Made by a program: the position numbers and the translations under genes. A DNA stretch of 43,864 nucleotides from Eubacteriales bacterium (GTDB taxonomy: Bacteria > Bacillota > Clostridia > Christensenellales > Aristaeellaceae). The stretch is taken from the NCBI GenBank assembly GCA_028705775.1, contig JAQWCW010000024.1, positions 1 to 43,864 on the forward strand. Direction: 5' to 3'. Of the stretch, positions 1 to 9,255 are shown piece after piece. How positions within the stretch are numbered: the first letter of the stretch is position 1; each line of letters opens with the position of its first letter. The notes under the pieces were generated by a model, which had not been told where the DNA came from, ran no database searches, and worked only from the letters and a program-made list of their open reading frames with translations.

Positions 1-213
1 GCTCTGTTCGCGCACTTAATTGTGTGCGTTGGGGCTCCCGCTGTCTCGCTCACAACCCTCAACGTGGTGCTGATGGTGCTCACCTTTTTGGAGCCCTTTC
101 GCTCACTTTTTTACTTGACAAACACACAGGAAGCTTGAAGCGCTTTCGATAAGCAGGGTTTTTCGGTTTATGTTTCCGTAATTGCGTCCGCTTGCGAAAT
201 AAATACCTGCTGT
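1..213. other. Non-coding left edge
   Basis: No gene is visible here. The stretch lies downstream of the rhamnosidase gene, and I see no convincing hairpin plus T-tract terminator for it. A short inverted repeat around positions 10-29 (CGCAC / GTGCG arms) could form a hairpin. The sequence TACTTGACA at 112-120 also occurs in inverted orientation near the right edge (43755-43763), which may mean both ends lie in dispersed repeat sequence. Confidence 0.4.
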
Positions 214-2640
214 TTATGCTTTGGTAAGCTTGACAGCACGCAAAAGCGAATCGAGCGCCACCGCGTCCTTCGGATTCAGAAACGGCATCGCATACGAGGC
301 GGCAACAGGGGACATGACAAGGAACTCGCTGCTTTTGTCCGTCACCATGCCATAAAGCGCGGGAGTACGCAGACCGAGGATTTCCGCAGTCTGCTCGTTA
401 TCCATCAAATCCATCAGCAGGCTTTGCGAGCTGAACGGATGCAGATAGTTGATTGTCGGTCGGTAGTGGTATTCATATGTTCCTGCTTCAACCGTTTCGC
501 GCTTATTTTCAGGGTGATCCGGCAGAACTATTTCGGCAGACGCACCAAGGGGAACCTCCGCTCTCAGGAACACGGAGCCGTCATCTTCAATGCTCCACGT
601 TACGGCATACTGACCGGCGGGCGAATCAAAGCATATGCTGCTATGGCGAATTCTGCCGCTCAGCTTAGGCGCGATACGCGCGCGCTTCCAACCGGCAGAC
701 GCGTTCTGAAGCCCCATAATCCTGCTGTATACCGCCTCGCATACCGAGCCGTAGGCATAGTGGTTGAGGCTGTTCATGCCCGTTCCGGAGATTGTGCCGT
801 CCTTTTCGAGGCTGTTCCAGCGCTCCCAAATTGTCGTCGCGCCCAAATCGACCGCATAGAGCCAGCCGGGGAAATCCCTGCTCAGCAGCATACGGTATGC
901 AATATCTGTCATTCCGCAGTCCAGCAGAACGGGCAGCATGAGCGGAGCGCCGGTAAAGCCGCAGGTAATGCGGTAAAAATCGCGCTCAAGCCGCTTGCGG
1001 AAGCAGGCTTCCATCGAAGCGCGGTCGCGGTAAATCCCGTAGTGGAGGGCAAGCACATAGCCTGTCTGCGTGTCAACGGACAGCCTGCCGTTCGGCGTTA
1101 CGTATTCGTCAAGCAGCGCTTTTTTGATTTCTTCTCCCAGCGCATTATAGCGCTCCGCGTCATCACTTATGCCAAGCTCCGCGGCGGCTTTTGAGGTAAG
1201 CAGCACACTGTGACGGTAATACACGCCCTGAATATAGGCGTCCTCCGTGCTTCCCTTGAGGGATTGCGGCGTCATTCCGTCCTGCGCCAGCCAGTCCCCG
1301 AAGGTGAAGCTGTTAAACGTAAGATGGGTGCCTCCGTATTTTTCATCGGCGGCAATGAGCGTTTCGGTATAGTCGCGCATCATCGGATAGTTTTCGCGGA
1401 GCAAGGCTTTATCGCCGTAGTTCATGTAGACGTTCCATGGAATTATTGTGCCTGCGTCAGCCCAGACAGCGCCGCCGTTTCCCGCCGCGTGCTGCAAGGA
1501 TGGGCTGTACATAGGAATATCGCCTTCGTAGTACATGGTCTGGTCGGCTCGCAAATCGCGCATATATTTGCGGTAAAAATCCTTGCAATCCATCTGATAG
1601 CACGCCGTGTTCACAAAAACCTGCGTGTCAGCCGTCCAGCCGAGCCGCTCGTCCCTCTGCGGGCAGTCCGTCGGCACGTCCAGAAAGTTGCTGCGCTGCC
1701 CCCAGAGAGAATTGTGCATCAGCCGGTTCAGCCCGTCGTTATCCGTCTCGCATTGCAAGGTGTTCCTGAGGTCGGAGGAGAGGACGATAAAGGTGAAATC
1801 CTCAGGATTAACGGGCAGCGGGCTTTCGATTTTTGCATAGCGGAAGCCGTAGAAGGTGAAAAGCGGCTCAACTGTTTTTTCCAATCCGTCGGAGGTGTAA
1901 ACATATTCTGATTTTGCGGAGCGCAGATTATCTCGATAGAAGCAGCCCTCCTGCAATACCTCGCCTGTTTGTATTCGCATGGTCGAGCCTTTGGGAAGGC
2001 GATTTACAAAGCGGATAATACCCGCCGCGTTCTGCTCGAAATCGAGAACCGTTTCGCCCTTCGGGGTCGTAATAATCGTTGGGGAGAGCGCGGCAACCTG
2101 ACGGATAGGCGGCGAGAACTGCTTTTCAAGCGCGTAATGGGGTTTGGCTATCCGGCATTTCACGGATTTGCCTTCATCCCGCGTATCGTCGCGGATTTCC
2201 CCGTCGTAGATATTTCCGGATACGATAAAGGACTGGGAAGCCAGCCAGCTTTCGTCCGTTTCAATTATTTGCTCGCTGCCGTCCGCGCAGGCGATTGTCA
2301 GCCTTGCGGCGAGCAGACAGCGGTCGCCCCATTGCTTTTCCCTGCCGCCGTCAAGACCGAATCGCCCCATATACCAGCCGTCGCCCAAGGTTATCTCAAG
2401 ACGGTTTCTTGCTTTCAGCAATGGCGTCACGTCGTAGCTTTGATAGCGCAGATATGCGTCGTAATCGTTGAAGCCGGGGGTCAGGTAATCCGCGCCGACG
2501 CGCTTTCCGTTAAGCGTTGCGCGGTACAGCCCAAGCCCCGTTATGTCAAGATTGGCGCTCCTTACGTCCTTTGCTGAAAAATTCTTCCATAGCTTCGGGA
2601 ACCTGATTGGCTTTGAAGGGGTGATGAAGGTCATTTCCAT
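214..2640 (-). CDS. GH78 alpha-L-rhamnosidase
   Basis: A glycoside hydrolase predicted to remove terminal alpha-L-rhamnose from oligosaccharides or glycosides by inversion. No signal peptide is visible, so it should act in the cytoplasm after import. The N-terminal beta-sandwich part carries GH78-like text (residues 1-130, LYRATLNGKRVGADYLTPGF). The (alpha/alpha)6 barrel has the motif DCPQRDERLGW with acidic residues D330/E331, and TTIWERWNS with E606, which match the family's catalytic acid and base. The reading frame extends 11 codons further upstream, but an AAGGAGG site six to seven bases before the ATG at 2640 decides the start. This is the last gene of the sugar transport operon, 29 bases after the GH3 gene. 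About 808 residues is normal for a compact GH78. The family call is strong; the natural substrate is inferred. Confidence 0.9.
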   Translation of the reverse strand: MEMTFITPSKPIRFPKLWKNFSAKDVRSANLDITGLGLYRATLNGKRVGADYLTPGFNDYDAYLRYQSYDVTPLLKARNRLEITLGDGWYMGRFGLDGGREKQWGDRCLLAARLTIACADGSEQIIETDESWLASQSFIVSGNIYDGEIRDDTRDEGKSVKCRIAKPHYALEKQFSPPIRQVAALSPTIITTPKGETVLDFEQNAAGIIRFVNRLPKGSTMRIQTGEVLQEGCFYRDNLRSAKSEYVYTSDGLEKTVEPLFTFYGFRYAKIESPLPVNPEDFTFIVLSSDLRNTLQCETDNDGLNRLMHNSLWGQRSNFLDVPTDCPQRDERLGWTADTQVFVNTACYQMDCKDFYRKYMRDLRADQTMYYEGDIPMYSPSLQHAAGNGGAVWADAGTIIPWNVYMNYGDKALLRENYPMMRDYTETLIAADEKYGGTHLTFNSFTFGDWLAQDGMTPQSLKGSTEDAYIQGVYYRHSVLLTSKAAAELGISDDAERYNALGEEIKKALLDEYVTPNGRLSVDTQTGYVLALHYGIYRDRASMEACFRKRLERDFYRITCGFTGAPLMLPVLLDCGMTDIAYRMLLSRDFPGWLYAVDLGATTIWERWNSLEKDGTISGTGMNSLNHYAYGSVCEAVYSRIMGLQNASAGWKRARIAPKLSGRIRHSSICFDSPAGQYAVTWSIEDDGSVFLRAEVPLGASAEIVLPDHPENKRETVEAGTYEYHYRPTINYLHPFSSQSLLMDLMDNEQTAEILGLRTPALYGMVTDKSSEFLVMSPVAASYAMPFLNPKDAVALDSLLRAVKLTKA

Positions 2641-2669
2641 GCTGCTCCTCCTTATGGCTTTTGCCGGAG

Positions 2670-4358
2670 TCAATATTGCAGATAGTCCTTGCCGCAGAAG
2701 GCGTCCACGGGACTAACGCCCGTAAAGCCGTCCCGTCCCATAAGCTTTTCCACCAGCGAATCCAGCGTTTCTTCGTTGTTCGTGTAGCAGTTGATGTAGG
2801 TGGGAATCATCGGAACGTCGACAAGATGGTAAGGGTTTGCAAGCGAAACAAATACCGTAGGCACTTCGTGAACAAACCACGGCACATTGTTTCCGTGCCC
2901 CCAGAAGGTGTACCAGTTGATACGGTTGGTCGTTTTGTTGGACGCGTTTTCAATGTTGCCAAGATACATAACTGCGTCAAACGCGTCCGTGAAGGGCTTT
3001 ACGCCGAAGCGGTAGGTTGAAAAATCCTCCTGATGATATATCGTGACGGCAAAGCCCTCCCGCTCAAGCTTTTTTGCCATATAAGCTGAAATTCGCGCTT
3101 CCGAGGGGCAGCCGCCAAGCACCTCCAGCAGAAGCCGCGGGGTCTTTTTCGGGCTTAACGGCAGCGCGTTTTGCGTGTCCTTGACGAGCGTTATTGCCTT
3201 GTCTGCGCACTCGCGCGCCCAATAGTGATGCGCTTTGCAGCCTATGCATTCCATTGCGCTTTCACAGGGTATTATATCATCTGCCGTCCTGCCTGCAAGC
3301 CCGAGGCTCGCTTTCAGCGCCAGAATTCGTGTTACCGCCTCGTCAAGCCTGTCTTCGCCAAGAATTCCGCGCTCGATTCCGCCGAGCATATAGCCGTAGT
3401 CCTCAGCCAAATCCTTGTTGAACAGGAACATATCCGCTCCTGCGGCAATTGTCGTCGGTACGGCGTCCGCGCGCTTCATTGCCGAGGTATAGCCAACCAT
3501 CGGCGTTGCGTCTGTTATTATTAAGCCGTTAAAGCCAAGCTCCTTGCGCAGCAGCCCGTCCATCAGCTCAGGCGATAGGGTGGCAGGCACAGTCCCTTTA
3601 GGCAGCTTTGGGTTAAGCCGACGCCTCCACGCAGGCAGGTCGATATGCCCAATCATGAAGGTTTTCGCTCCGTCCGCTATAAGCCCGCGGTATACCTTGC
3701 CGTAGCTTGCGTCCCACGCGCCGCAGTCAAGCGTGTTTACGCTCACCAGAAGATGCTGGTCAACCTCGTCAACGCCGTCGCCCGGAAAATGCTTGACGGA
3801 AACCGCCACGTTGTTTTCGTCCGCTCCGCGCTTGTAGGCTTTGCACATTGCAAGAACCTTGTCGGGGTCGCTGCCGTAGGAGCGCACGTTGATGATTGGA
3901 TTGCGCCAGTTAAAATCAAGGTCGCTGACGGGCGCAAAGGCAAAATTGCAGCCGACAGCCGCCGCCTCCTTGCACGACACATAGCCCATTTTGTATGCCT
4001 GCTCCGTATCGCCCGTCGCGCCGATTGCCATCTGCTGGGCGAACATTGTGCCGTTTTCCAAGTAACCTGTTGAGCCGAACTCAAGGTTCGCGGCGCATAG
4101 CAGCGGCACCTTGCTGTTTGCCTGCATAAAGTACTGCGCGGCGCGCACTTCCTTTGCCGGCGAGGTTTTGAAAAGAAGCCCGCCGACGTGAAAGCGCAGC
4201 AGCTCGTTGCGTAAATAGCTTTCGTCCGCGCTCATGCTGATTGGGCAAAACAGCTGACCGACTTTTTCCTCCCGCGAAAGGGAATCGCGGGTTTCGTTAA
4301 CCCAATTAATTTGCTCGTCAGTCAGATAAAAAGGATTGCCTTTTAAGTCCGGTTTCAT
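2670..4358 (-). CDS. GH3 family glycoside hydrolase (NagZ-like)
   Basis: A retaining beta-glycosidase of family GH3, closest in motif style to beta-N-acetylhexosaminidases. The KHFPGDG motif (H190) is followed by a DxxDQH segment that resembles the Asp-His dyad loop of NagZ-type enzymes. The likely nucleophile is D283 in IITDATPM. The C-terminal third (about 380-560) looks like the GH3 alpha/beta-sandwich domain. No signal peptide is visible, so cytoplasmic action on imported oligosaccharides is expected. The frame runs upstream to 4448, but the MKPDLKGNPF start at 4358 avoids overlap with the permease gene (stop at 4375) and has a weak AAAGGA upstream. It lies between the permease and the rhamnosidase in one operon, so the imported sugar may contain both rhamnose and a beta-linked hexosamine or hexose. 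Exact specificity cannot be read from the sequence. Confidence 0.85.
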   Translation of the reverse strand: MKPDLKGNPFYLTDEQINWVNETRDSLSREEKVGQLFCPISMSADESYLRNELLRFHVGGLLFKTSPAKEVRAAQYFMQANSKVPLLCAANLEFGSTGYLENGTMFAQQMAIGATGDTEQAYKMGYVSCKEAAAVGCNFAFAPVSDLDFNWRNPIINVRSYGSDPDKVLAMCKAYKRGADENNVAVSVKHFPGDGVDEVDQHLLVSVNTLDCGAWDASYGKVYRGLIADGAKTFMIGHIDLPAWRRRLNPKLPKGTVPATLSPELMDGLLRKELGFNGLIITDATPMVGYTSAMKRADAVPTTIAAGADMFLFNKDLAEDYGYMLGGIERGILGEDRLDEAVTRILALKASLGLAGRTADDIIPCESAMECIGCKAHHYWARECADKAITLVKDTQNALPLSPKKTPRLLLEVLGGCPSEARISAYMAKKLEREGFAVTIYHQEDFSTYRFGVKPFTDAFDAVMYLGNIENASNKTTNRINWYTFWGHGNNVPWFVHEVPTVFVSLANPYHLVDVPMIPTYINCYTNNEETLDSLVEKLMGRDGFTGVSPVDAFCGKDYLQY

Positions 4359-4374
4359 TTTGCTCGTCCGTCCT

Positions 4375-5382
4375 TTATGCTTTTTTGATGTTTCCCGAAA
4401 CAAGCCTGCCAATCTGTTTGAGCAGGTTGCGCCCCTGCGCGGAGGCAACGTTAATCAGCAGGATAAACACGCCCATGCAGATGCTTGAGATTGCGCTGCC
4501 CAAGTTCGAGGAAAATACGGCGCGGAGGGCGTAGGAAAGCAGACAGAGCGTTATAGAGCCTACAATAGTGCCGATGGTGTCCCCGCAGAAACGCGCCACC
4601 ATAAGCCCGATAAACACGGGCAGAATGTTGCTGAACAATTCGCCAACGGTTGACATCGACGTGTAGGAAGCGTTGTGCATGGATTTGCCAATCCACAGAA
4701 TTGTTGCAAGCCCGAACAGAATGCCGCTGAAAACGTATGAAATCAGCACGTTTTTCGTCTCGCTGACTCCGATATTTACGGCGCTCTGCTGATTGTTTGC
4801 GAGCAATGCGGATTGCCGTCCGGTTGTTGTCAGGTAGCTGTAAATTGCGTAGATTGCGATGGAAAGCCCCATCGGAAGAAGCGCCATAGGGAAAGTGGAG
4901 AAAACGCGGAGCTTCATGTTGGAAATGATGTTTATGCCCGTTCCGTCAAATATAAGGCAGGTGATTGATTCATACAGGAGGGCAAAGCCGATTGTCGTGA
5001 TGATTATCGGCACGCGCGCGTAAACGTAGAACAGACCTACAAGCAGGCTCAGAGCCGTGCAGCAAAGTATGCACAGGGCAAACATCAGCGGCAGATTGTT
5101 GCCTGCCCGAACGGCTATGTTCCCTGAAATGATTGCGCTCAGCAGCATGATTGCGCCGCCCGAAAAATCGAAACGGCCGTTCTTGAACTGCAAGCCTATG
5201 CCCAGCGCGCAGGTGAGGGAAACGCCTATATCCACAATCAAGGTGCGCCACATTTTGACTGTGCCGTAATACATTTTTCCGTTTGAATAGCACAGCCACA
5301 TCATGGCGAGGTACATTGCCAGCGGAAGCATTACGGTTCCGCCAATCCGCTTCAGAGCGGAGAACAGCTTTTGCTTGTTCAT
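4375..5382 (-). CDS. Sugar ABC transporter permease (RbsC type), second permease
   Basis: An integral membrane subunit of a carbohydrate importer of the BPD_transp_2 / RbsC family. About eight to ten hydrophobic segments cover most of the 335 residues, starting with a short charged N-terminus (MNKQKLFSALKRIGG). The stretch FKNGRFDFSGGAIMLLSAII resembles the conserved region of RbsC-type permeases, in which a dedicated or degenerate membrane loop docks the ATPase. A GGGGGAAG ribosome binding site precedes the ATG. It follows the other permease by 13 bases and is followed by the GH3 gene. Two different permeases with one double-NBD ATPase indicate a heterodimeric membrane channel. The transported sugar is inferred from the neighbours. 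Confidence 0.88.
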   Translation of the reverse strand: MNKQKLFSALKRIGGTVMLPLAMYLAMMWLCYSNGKMYYGTVKMWRTLIVDIGVSLTCALGIGLQFKNGRFDFSGGAIMLLSAIISGNIAVRAGNNLPLMFALCILCCTALSLLVGLFYVYARVPIIITTIGFALLYESITCLIFDGTGINIISNMKLRVFSTFPMALLPMGLSIAIYAIYSYLTTTGRQSALLANNQQSAVNIGVSETKNVLISYVFSGILFGLATILWIGKSMHNASYTSMSTVGELFSNILPVFIGLMVARFCGDTIGTIVGSITLCLLSYALRAVFSSNLGSAISSICMGVFILLINVASAQGRNLLKQIGRLVSGNIKKA

Positions 5383-5395
5383 CTTTCTTCCCCCA

Positions 5396-6376
5396 TTAAC
5401 GCGGCAGCGTTCCGGATTTTTTACGGCAGGTAAGCACTACGACAACAAGGAACAGAATCGCCTTTATTACAAACACTTGATTTGCGGCAACGCCGAGCAT
5501 GGGCAAGCCAACATCGAGCAGGGCATAGGTAAACGAGCCGACAACGGCGCAGCTTACCCGACTGCGCATACCGCCCGAAAGGGGCATTCCGCCTAAAATC
5601 AGCGCGACCATCACGTTCATTTCAAAGCCCGTTCCGGTTGAATCGGAGGCGGAGGCGGTGTAACCCATCTGAAAAAGCGACGCTGCCACAATGCACACGC
5701 CCATTATGATATAGGCGATAATCTTGTAGCGAATCAGGTTGATTCCGCTTTGCGACGCCGCTACGGGGTTTGCGCCGATTGCCTTTGCGTTTTTGCCGAG
5801 CTTTGTATAGTTGAATAAATAGCTGACAACCAGAACCTCGATGACGAGCGCAAGCACCATCACCCATGTTTGCCTGAAAAAGGATACGTCAATGCTTGTC
5901 AGCGCTACGTTGCGGCTGCCGACGCTGTTATAGGTTACGGAGCTTATTCCGGACAGCACCATCTGAAACACGAGGGAGGAAATGACGGGATGGATATGCA
6001 AAAGCTCGCCTGCCGCGCCGTTGACTGCGCCGATGATGACGGAGATTATCAAGGAGAGGGCAAGCCCCGCAAGGATTGAGCCTGTTGTATTGCCAAGGAT
6101 GACCGTAAGGGTCGCATACAGTCCAATCTGCTTTCCGATGGAAATATCCATGCTGCCCAGCGAATAAACGAACACCGCGCCGACGCTCATAAGCGCAAGT
6201 ACGATTACGTTCTGCATCAGCGTGTGAAGCTCCTGCGCCGACCATATGCTTTCCCCGAAAATCGGCGTAAGGATGGTGAACAAAATCAGGCACATCGCAA
6301 GCCCGCTGTATGCGGCTGCCTGCGCAGAGTGCTTGGAAAGCCATGCCCTCGGGGCAGCGGCTGTTTTCTCACCCAT
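5396..6376 (-). CDS. Sugar ABC transporter permease (RbsC type), first permease
   Basis: A second BPD_transp_2-family membrane subunit, 326 residues with about eight to ten hydrophobic helices. The segment VFVYSLGSMDISIGKQIGLY corresponds to the conserved G-x-D-[IL]-S region of RbsC-like permeases, and ILGGMPLSGG to the conserved C-terminal GGxxLxGG motif. An excellent AAGGAGG sits before the ATG at 6376. It lies 12 bases downstream of the ATPase gene and 13 bases upstream of the other permease, so the genes must be co-transcribed. It likely forms a heterodimer with the neighbouring permease, energised by the double-NBD ATPase and fed by the secreted binding protein encoded at the head of the operon. 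Confidence 0.88.
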   Translation of the reverse strand: MGEKTAAAPRAWLSKHSAQAAAYSGLAMCLILFTILTPIFGESIWSAQELHTLMQNVIVLALMSVGAVFVYSLGSMDISIGKQIGLYATLTVILGNTTGSILAGLALSLIISVIIGAVNGAAGELLHIHPVISSLVFQMVLSGISSVTYNSVGSRNVALTSIDVSFFRQTWVMVLALVIEVLVVSYLFNYTKLGKNAKAIGANPVAASQSGINLIRYKIIAYIIMGVCIVAASLFQMGYTASASDSTGTGFEMNVMVALILGGMPLSGGMRSRVSCAVVGSFTYALLDVGLPMLGVAANQVFVIKAILFLVVVVLTCRKKSGTLPR

Positions 6377-6388
6377 GATAGTGCCTCC

Positions 6389-7894
6389 TTAAATCATGTA
6401 CTCTATAATGTCGGTCTGCTTCAAATCGGCTGAGCGGTTGAATTCCTTTGTGACGACAAAATCCTTCATGATGATGATTCTGTCCGCCATTCCGATTAGC
6501 TCGGACAGCTCCTCGGAAATAAGCAGTATCGCCTTACCGGACTTTTTCATTTCGTCAATCAATGCATACATTGCTTGCTTTACGCCGATGTCCACTCCGC
6601 GCGTCGGGCAGTCCATGATAAGAATGTCGCTGTCCTTTGCCAGCCATTTGGCAAAGGATACCTTCTGCTTGTTTCCGCCCGAAAGGGTGCTTACAAACTG
6701 CGCCCCGCTGCCGCACTTGATGCGCAATGCGTCAATCTGCTTCTGGGCAAGCTTCTTTTCAGCCGCGGGGCTGATGAAGCCGTGCTTTTGCAGCGAGGAA
6801 AGGGAAGGAAGCACGATATTGCCCTGAATGGCTGCGTCCATAATCAGCGCTTCCGTATCTCGGTTTTTGGAAATATAGCCTATTCCGTGCTGAATTGCGT
6901 CCAAGCACCCGCGAATCGTATGCTCTCCGCGGCGAACGCGCCCTCCGTCCAGCTTTTCAAGCCCGTATGCTGCGCGGCCTATCTCGTGCATTCCGCAGCC
7001 CGACAAGCCGCCGAAGCCGACAATTTCGCCCTTGTGCAGCTCAAGCGAAAAATCATGAATTGCGCCAAAGCTTATATTTTCAAGCGTCAGAGCCACCTCG
7101 GCAAGGCGGCTCGGCTCCGTATCCTCGCGATAGTATTTCTCGCCGATTTCCCGTCCGACCATCATAAAGCGTATGCGCTGCACGGCGTCGGGCGCGTCCA
7201 TTTCCCCGCGCGTCAGGCTGCCGATAATGTCGCCGTCCCGCAGTACGGTCAGCGCGGTGCATTGCGCGAGTATTTCGTCCATATCATGGCTGATGAACAC
7301 GACCGCCTTGTTTTCCGCCGCCATTTTGTGAATCAGGCGGTAAAGAATTTCGCGCCCTTCCATGGACAGCGCCGTGGTGGTTTCGTCAACCACCAGAATC
7401 TGCGTATCGTCGCTTACGCAGCGCACGATTTCCGTCAGCTTGCAATCCTCGAAGGTCAGCGATGATATTGAATCCCTTCCGCGTATGTTTTCAATTCCGA
7501 ACTTTTTCAGCAGCTTGTCGGCTGCCGAGTACATTTTGTTCATGTTGATGACGCCGAAACGGGAAAACTCTTTTTCGCGTCCGGCGAACAGATTCTGCGC
7601 CACAGTAACACCGTTTATGGTGTTTGCTTCCTGCAAAATCATGGAAATGCCCGCCTGCTGGCTTTCAATCATGTTGCGCGGTTGCCACGGCTTGCCCATG
7701 TAGAGCATTTCGCCCGATGTGGCAGGCTGCATTCCTCCGGCGATTGACATAATGGTCGATTTGCCGGAGCCGTTTTCGCCGATTAGCCCGCGTATTTCGC
7801 CGCGCCGCAGAGTGAAATCCACATCCTTCAAAGCGATTGTCGGGCCGAACGCCTTATGCATATGGTGGGCTTCAAAAATGACCTCGTTTGCCAT
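6389..7894 (-). CDS. Sugar ABC transporter ATP-binding protein, two NBDs (RbsA/MglA type)
   Basis: The energising subunit of the importer, 501 residues with two tandem nucleotide-binding domains. NBD1 (about 1-235) has a perfect Walker A (GENGSGKST) and Walker B (ILVVDETTTAL), but where the LSxGQ signature should stand it reads SLTFEDCKL. NBD2 (about 250-500) has the usual degenerate Walker A of the RbsA family (GGLSGCGMHE) and a good LSGGNKQKV signature, yet its Walker B reads ILIMDCPTRGVD, with Cys in place of the catalytic Glu of DEPT. Thus a composite site formed by NBD1 Walker A and the NBD2 signature is intact, and the other site is probably dead. The AAGGAGT ribosome binding site supports the start. 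Two hairpins separate it from the binding-protein gene upstream. Confidence 0.9.
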   Translation of the reverse strand: MANEVIFEAHHMHKAFGPTIALKDVDFTLRRGEIRGLIGENGSGKSTIMSIAGGMQPATSGEMLYMGKPWQPRNMIESQQAGISMILQEANTINGVTVAQNLFAGREKEFSRFGVINMNKMYSAADKLLKKFGIENIRGRDSISSLTFEDCKLTEIVRCVSDDTQILVVDETTTALSMEGREILYRLIHKMAAENKAVVFISHDMDEILAQCTALTVLRDGDIIGSLTRGEMDAPDAVQRIRFMMVGREIGEKYYREDTEPSRLAEVALTLENISFGAIHDFSLELHKGEIVGFGGLSGCGMHEIGRAAYGLEKLDGGRVRRGEHTIRGCLDAIQHGIGYISKNRDTEALIMDAAIQGNIVLPSLSSLQKHGFISPAAEKKLAQKQIDALRIKCGSGAQFVSTLSGGNKQKVSFAKWLAKDSDILIMDCPTRGVDIGVKQAMYALIDEMKKSGKAILLISEELSELIGMADRIIIMKDFVVTKEFNRSADLKQTDIIEYMI

Positions 7895-7986
7895 GTTGCC
7901 ACTCCTTTTTTGCCGGAGATAAGTCGTTATCGCACTTTAAATCGTAAAGCCGGAAACGGCGAGCATTCAGCCGCTGCTGAAAGGAA

Positions 7987-8054
7987 AGAACGCCCGCAGA
8001 GCATAATGCGGACGTTCTGAATTGCGAAGGAGAACGGTTTCCGTTCTCCTTCGC
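7987..8054 (-). terminator. Two tandem hairpins between binding protein and ATPase genes
   Basis: Directly after the binding-protein stop codon lies a perfect 14-bp stem (8024-8037 with 8041-8054) with a three-base loop. A second stem follows (arms 7987-7998 and 8007-8018, one mismatch), and on the minus strand it is followed by a T-rich TTTCCTTTC tract. The placement suggests a partial terminator or mRNA-stabilising structure that makes the binding protein more abundant than the membrane subunits, as is common in such operons. This functional reading is an inference. Confidence 0.6.
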
Positions 8055-8064
8055 CCAAACGGGA

Positions 8065-9234
8065 TTACTTCAGCAACGCATCCGACATTACTTTCTCGGA
8101 GGCGAAAAGCGCCTTCAAGCCTGCGAAGGTTGCGTCGGGATTGAAGCGGGTGCAAAGCTGGAGCACTTCGTCAACCGAAACCTGCGCCAGCGTTATGTCG
8201 CCCGAGCCGACCATGCCCTTTGTCATCGCGGCGTTAATCTTCTCCGTGCTGTCGATGATGTAGGAGGCGCTGTCAACGCGCTCAACGGCAAAGTCTGCAA
8301 ACTGGGAGCCGGAAATCGCGTTATCCAGAAGCACCAGAGCGTAGGCGGGGTCTTCGGCGGGGGAGATGCAAATCCAGCCGATGCTCTTGCCGTCAGCCGC
8401 GCTGCCGATATCGGCAATAATGTCCGCGTTGTTGTCAAAGCCGCCGGTTATCATCTGGGTATCGGCGCGGCAGAAGCCGTTGACCTTTGCGGTCTGCATG
8501 GTGGGATAGACGAACTGCAGCCCTGCGCAGAATGCCACGATGCAGTCCAGATTGTCCATTCCGTCCTCAAGGAAGAAGCTGTCTGCCAAGGGCTGGAACT
8601 CAAGGGTCAGAGGCTCGCCGACAAGCGTAATCTTTGCGTCGTCAGCCGCCGCTGCGTTGTAGGTTTCCAAATCGGCGGTGAAGGCGTTCACCGCAGATAT
8701 CTGATTGGGGTAGGCATAGCCGGGGAAGTTGATAACCGCAATGCGCTTATAGCCCTTCTCAACAATGGCGTTAAAATACTGATGACCCATGTTTGCGCCG
8801 TCTTGGAAGCCGTCGCAGATTGTGCCGAGGAAATGCTCCTTCGTAAGCACTGCGGCGTTAGCTCCGCCTTCGCCGTATACGGAGGTCATATCGGTGTTGT
8901 AGCCCGCTACATATACGTCGGGATACTGCTCCATGATGGAAGCAAGCCCGCCGTCCTGACTGACGATGATGCCGACAACGTCGGAGGTCATTCCGTTGGA
9001 AACGGCGGTCAGGTTTCCGGCAGCGTCGTTGTAGCCGTCGCCGTATACGATGGTGAACTGATAGCCCATCTTGTCGCACAGCGCTTTCAGGTAATCGCGG
9101 GTGGTTTCAAACTGAATGCCGCTGGACAGATTGCTCAGCCACATTATTGTGCCGCGGCTGTCCTCGGCAAGAGCTGCGGAAGATAGGCTCAGCGCCATAC
9201 AGAGCGCCAGAATCAACGCAATAATCTTTTTCAT
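8065..9234 (-). CDS. Secreted sugar-binding protein of the ABC importer
   Basis: The extracellular solute receptor for the importer encoded downstream, 389 residues. It opens with MKKIIALILALCMALSLSSA and a likely signal peptidase I site after ALA. The Cys in the signal region is not in a lipobox, so it looks secreted rather than lipid-anchored. The rest fits a periplasmic-binding-protein type 1 fold, with alternating hydrophobic strands (DVVGIIVSQDGG, IAVINFPGYAYPNQ, CIVAFCAG, MITGGFDNN). The frame continues nine codons upstream, but AAGGAGG seven bases before the ATG at 9234 fixes the start. The order binding protein, ATPase, permease, permease is typical of class CUT2. How a non-lipidated receptor stays at a Gram-positive surface is not visible; retention by the wall or by the permease is possible. 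Confidence 0.85.
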   Translation of the reverse strand: MKKIIALILALCMALSLSSAALAEDSRGTIMWLSNLSSGIQFETTRDYLKALCDKMGYQFTIVYGDGYNDAAGNLTAVSNGMTSDVVGIIVSQDGGLASIMEQYPDVYVAGYNTDMTSVYGEGGANAAVLTKEHFLGTICDGFQDGANMGHQYFNAIVEKGYKRIAVINFPGYAYPNQISAVNAFTADLETYNAAAADDAKITLVGEPLTLEFQPLADSFFLEDGMDNLDCIVAFCAGLQFVYPTMQTAKVNGFCRADTQMITGGFDNNADIIADIGSAADGKSIGWICISPAEDPAYALVLLDNAISGSQFADFAVERVDSASYIIDSTEKINAAMTKGMVGSGDITLAQVSVDEVLQLCTRFNPDATFAGLKALFASEKVMSDALLK

Positions 9235-9255
9235 GTTGGTTTCCTCCTTTAATGT

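Noticed and set aside
8065-9234. Binding protein as a lipoprotein
   Set aside because: The Cys in the signal region is preceded by LAL rather than a lipobox small residue, and an AxA cleavage site follows.
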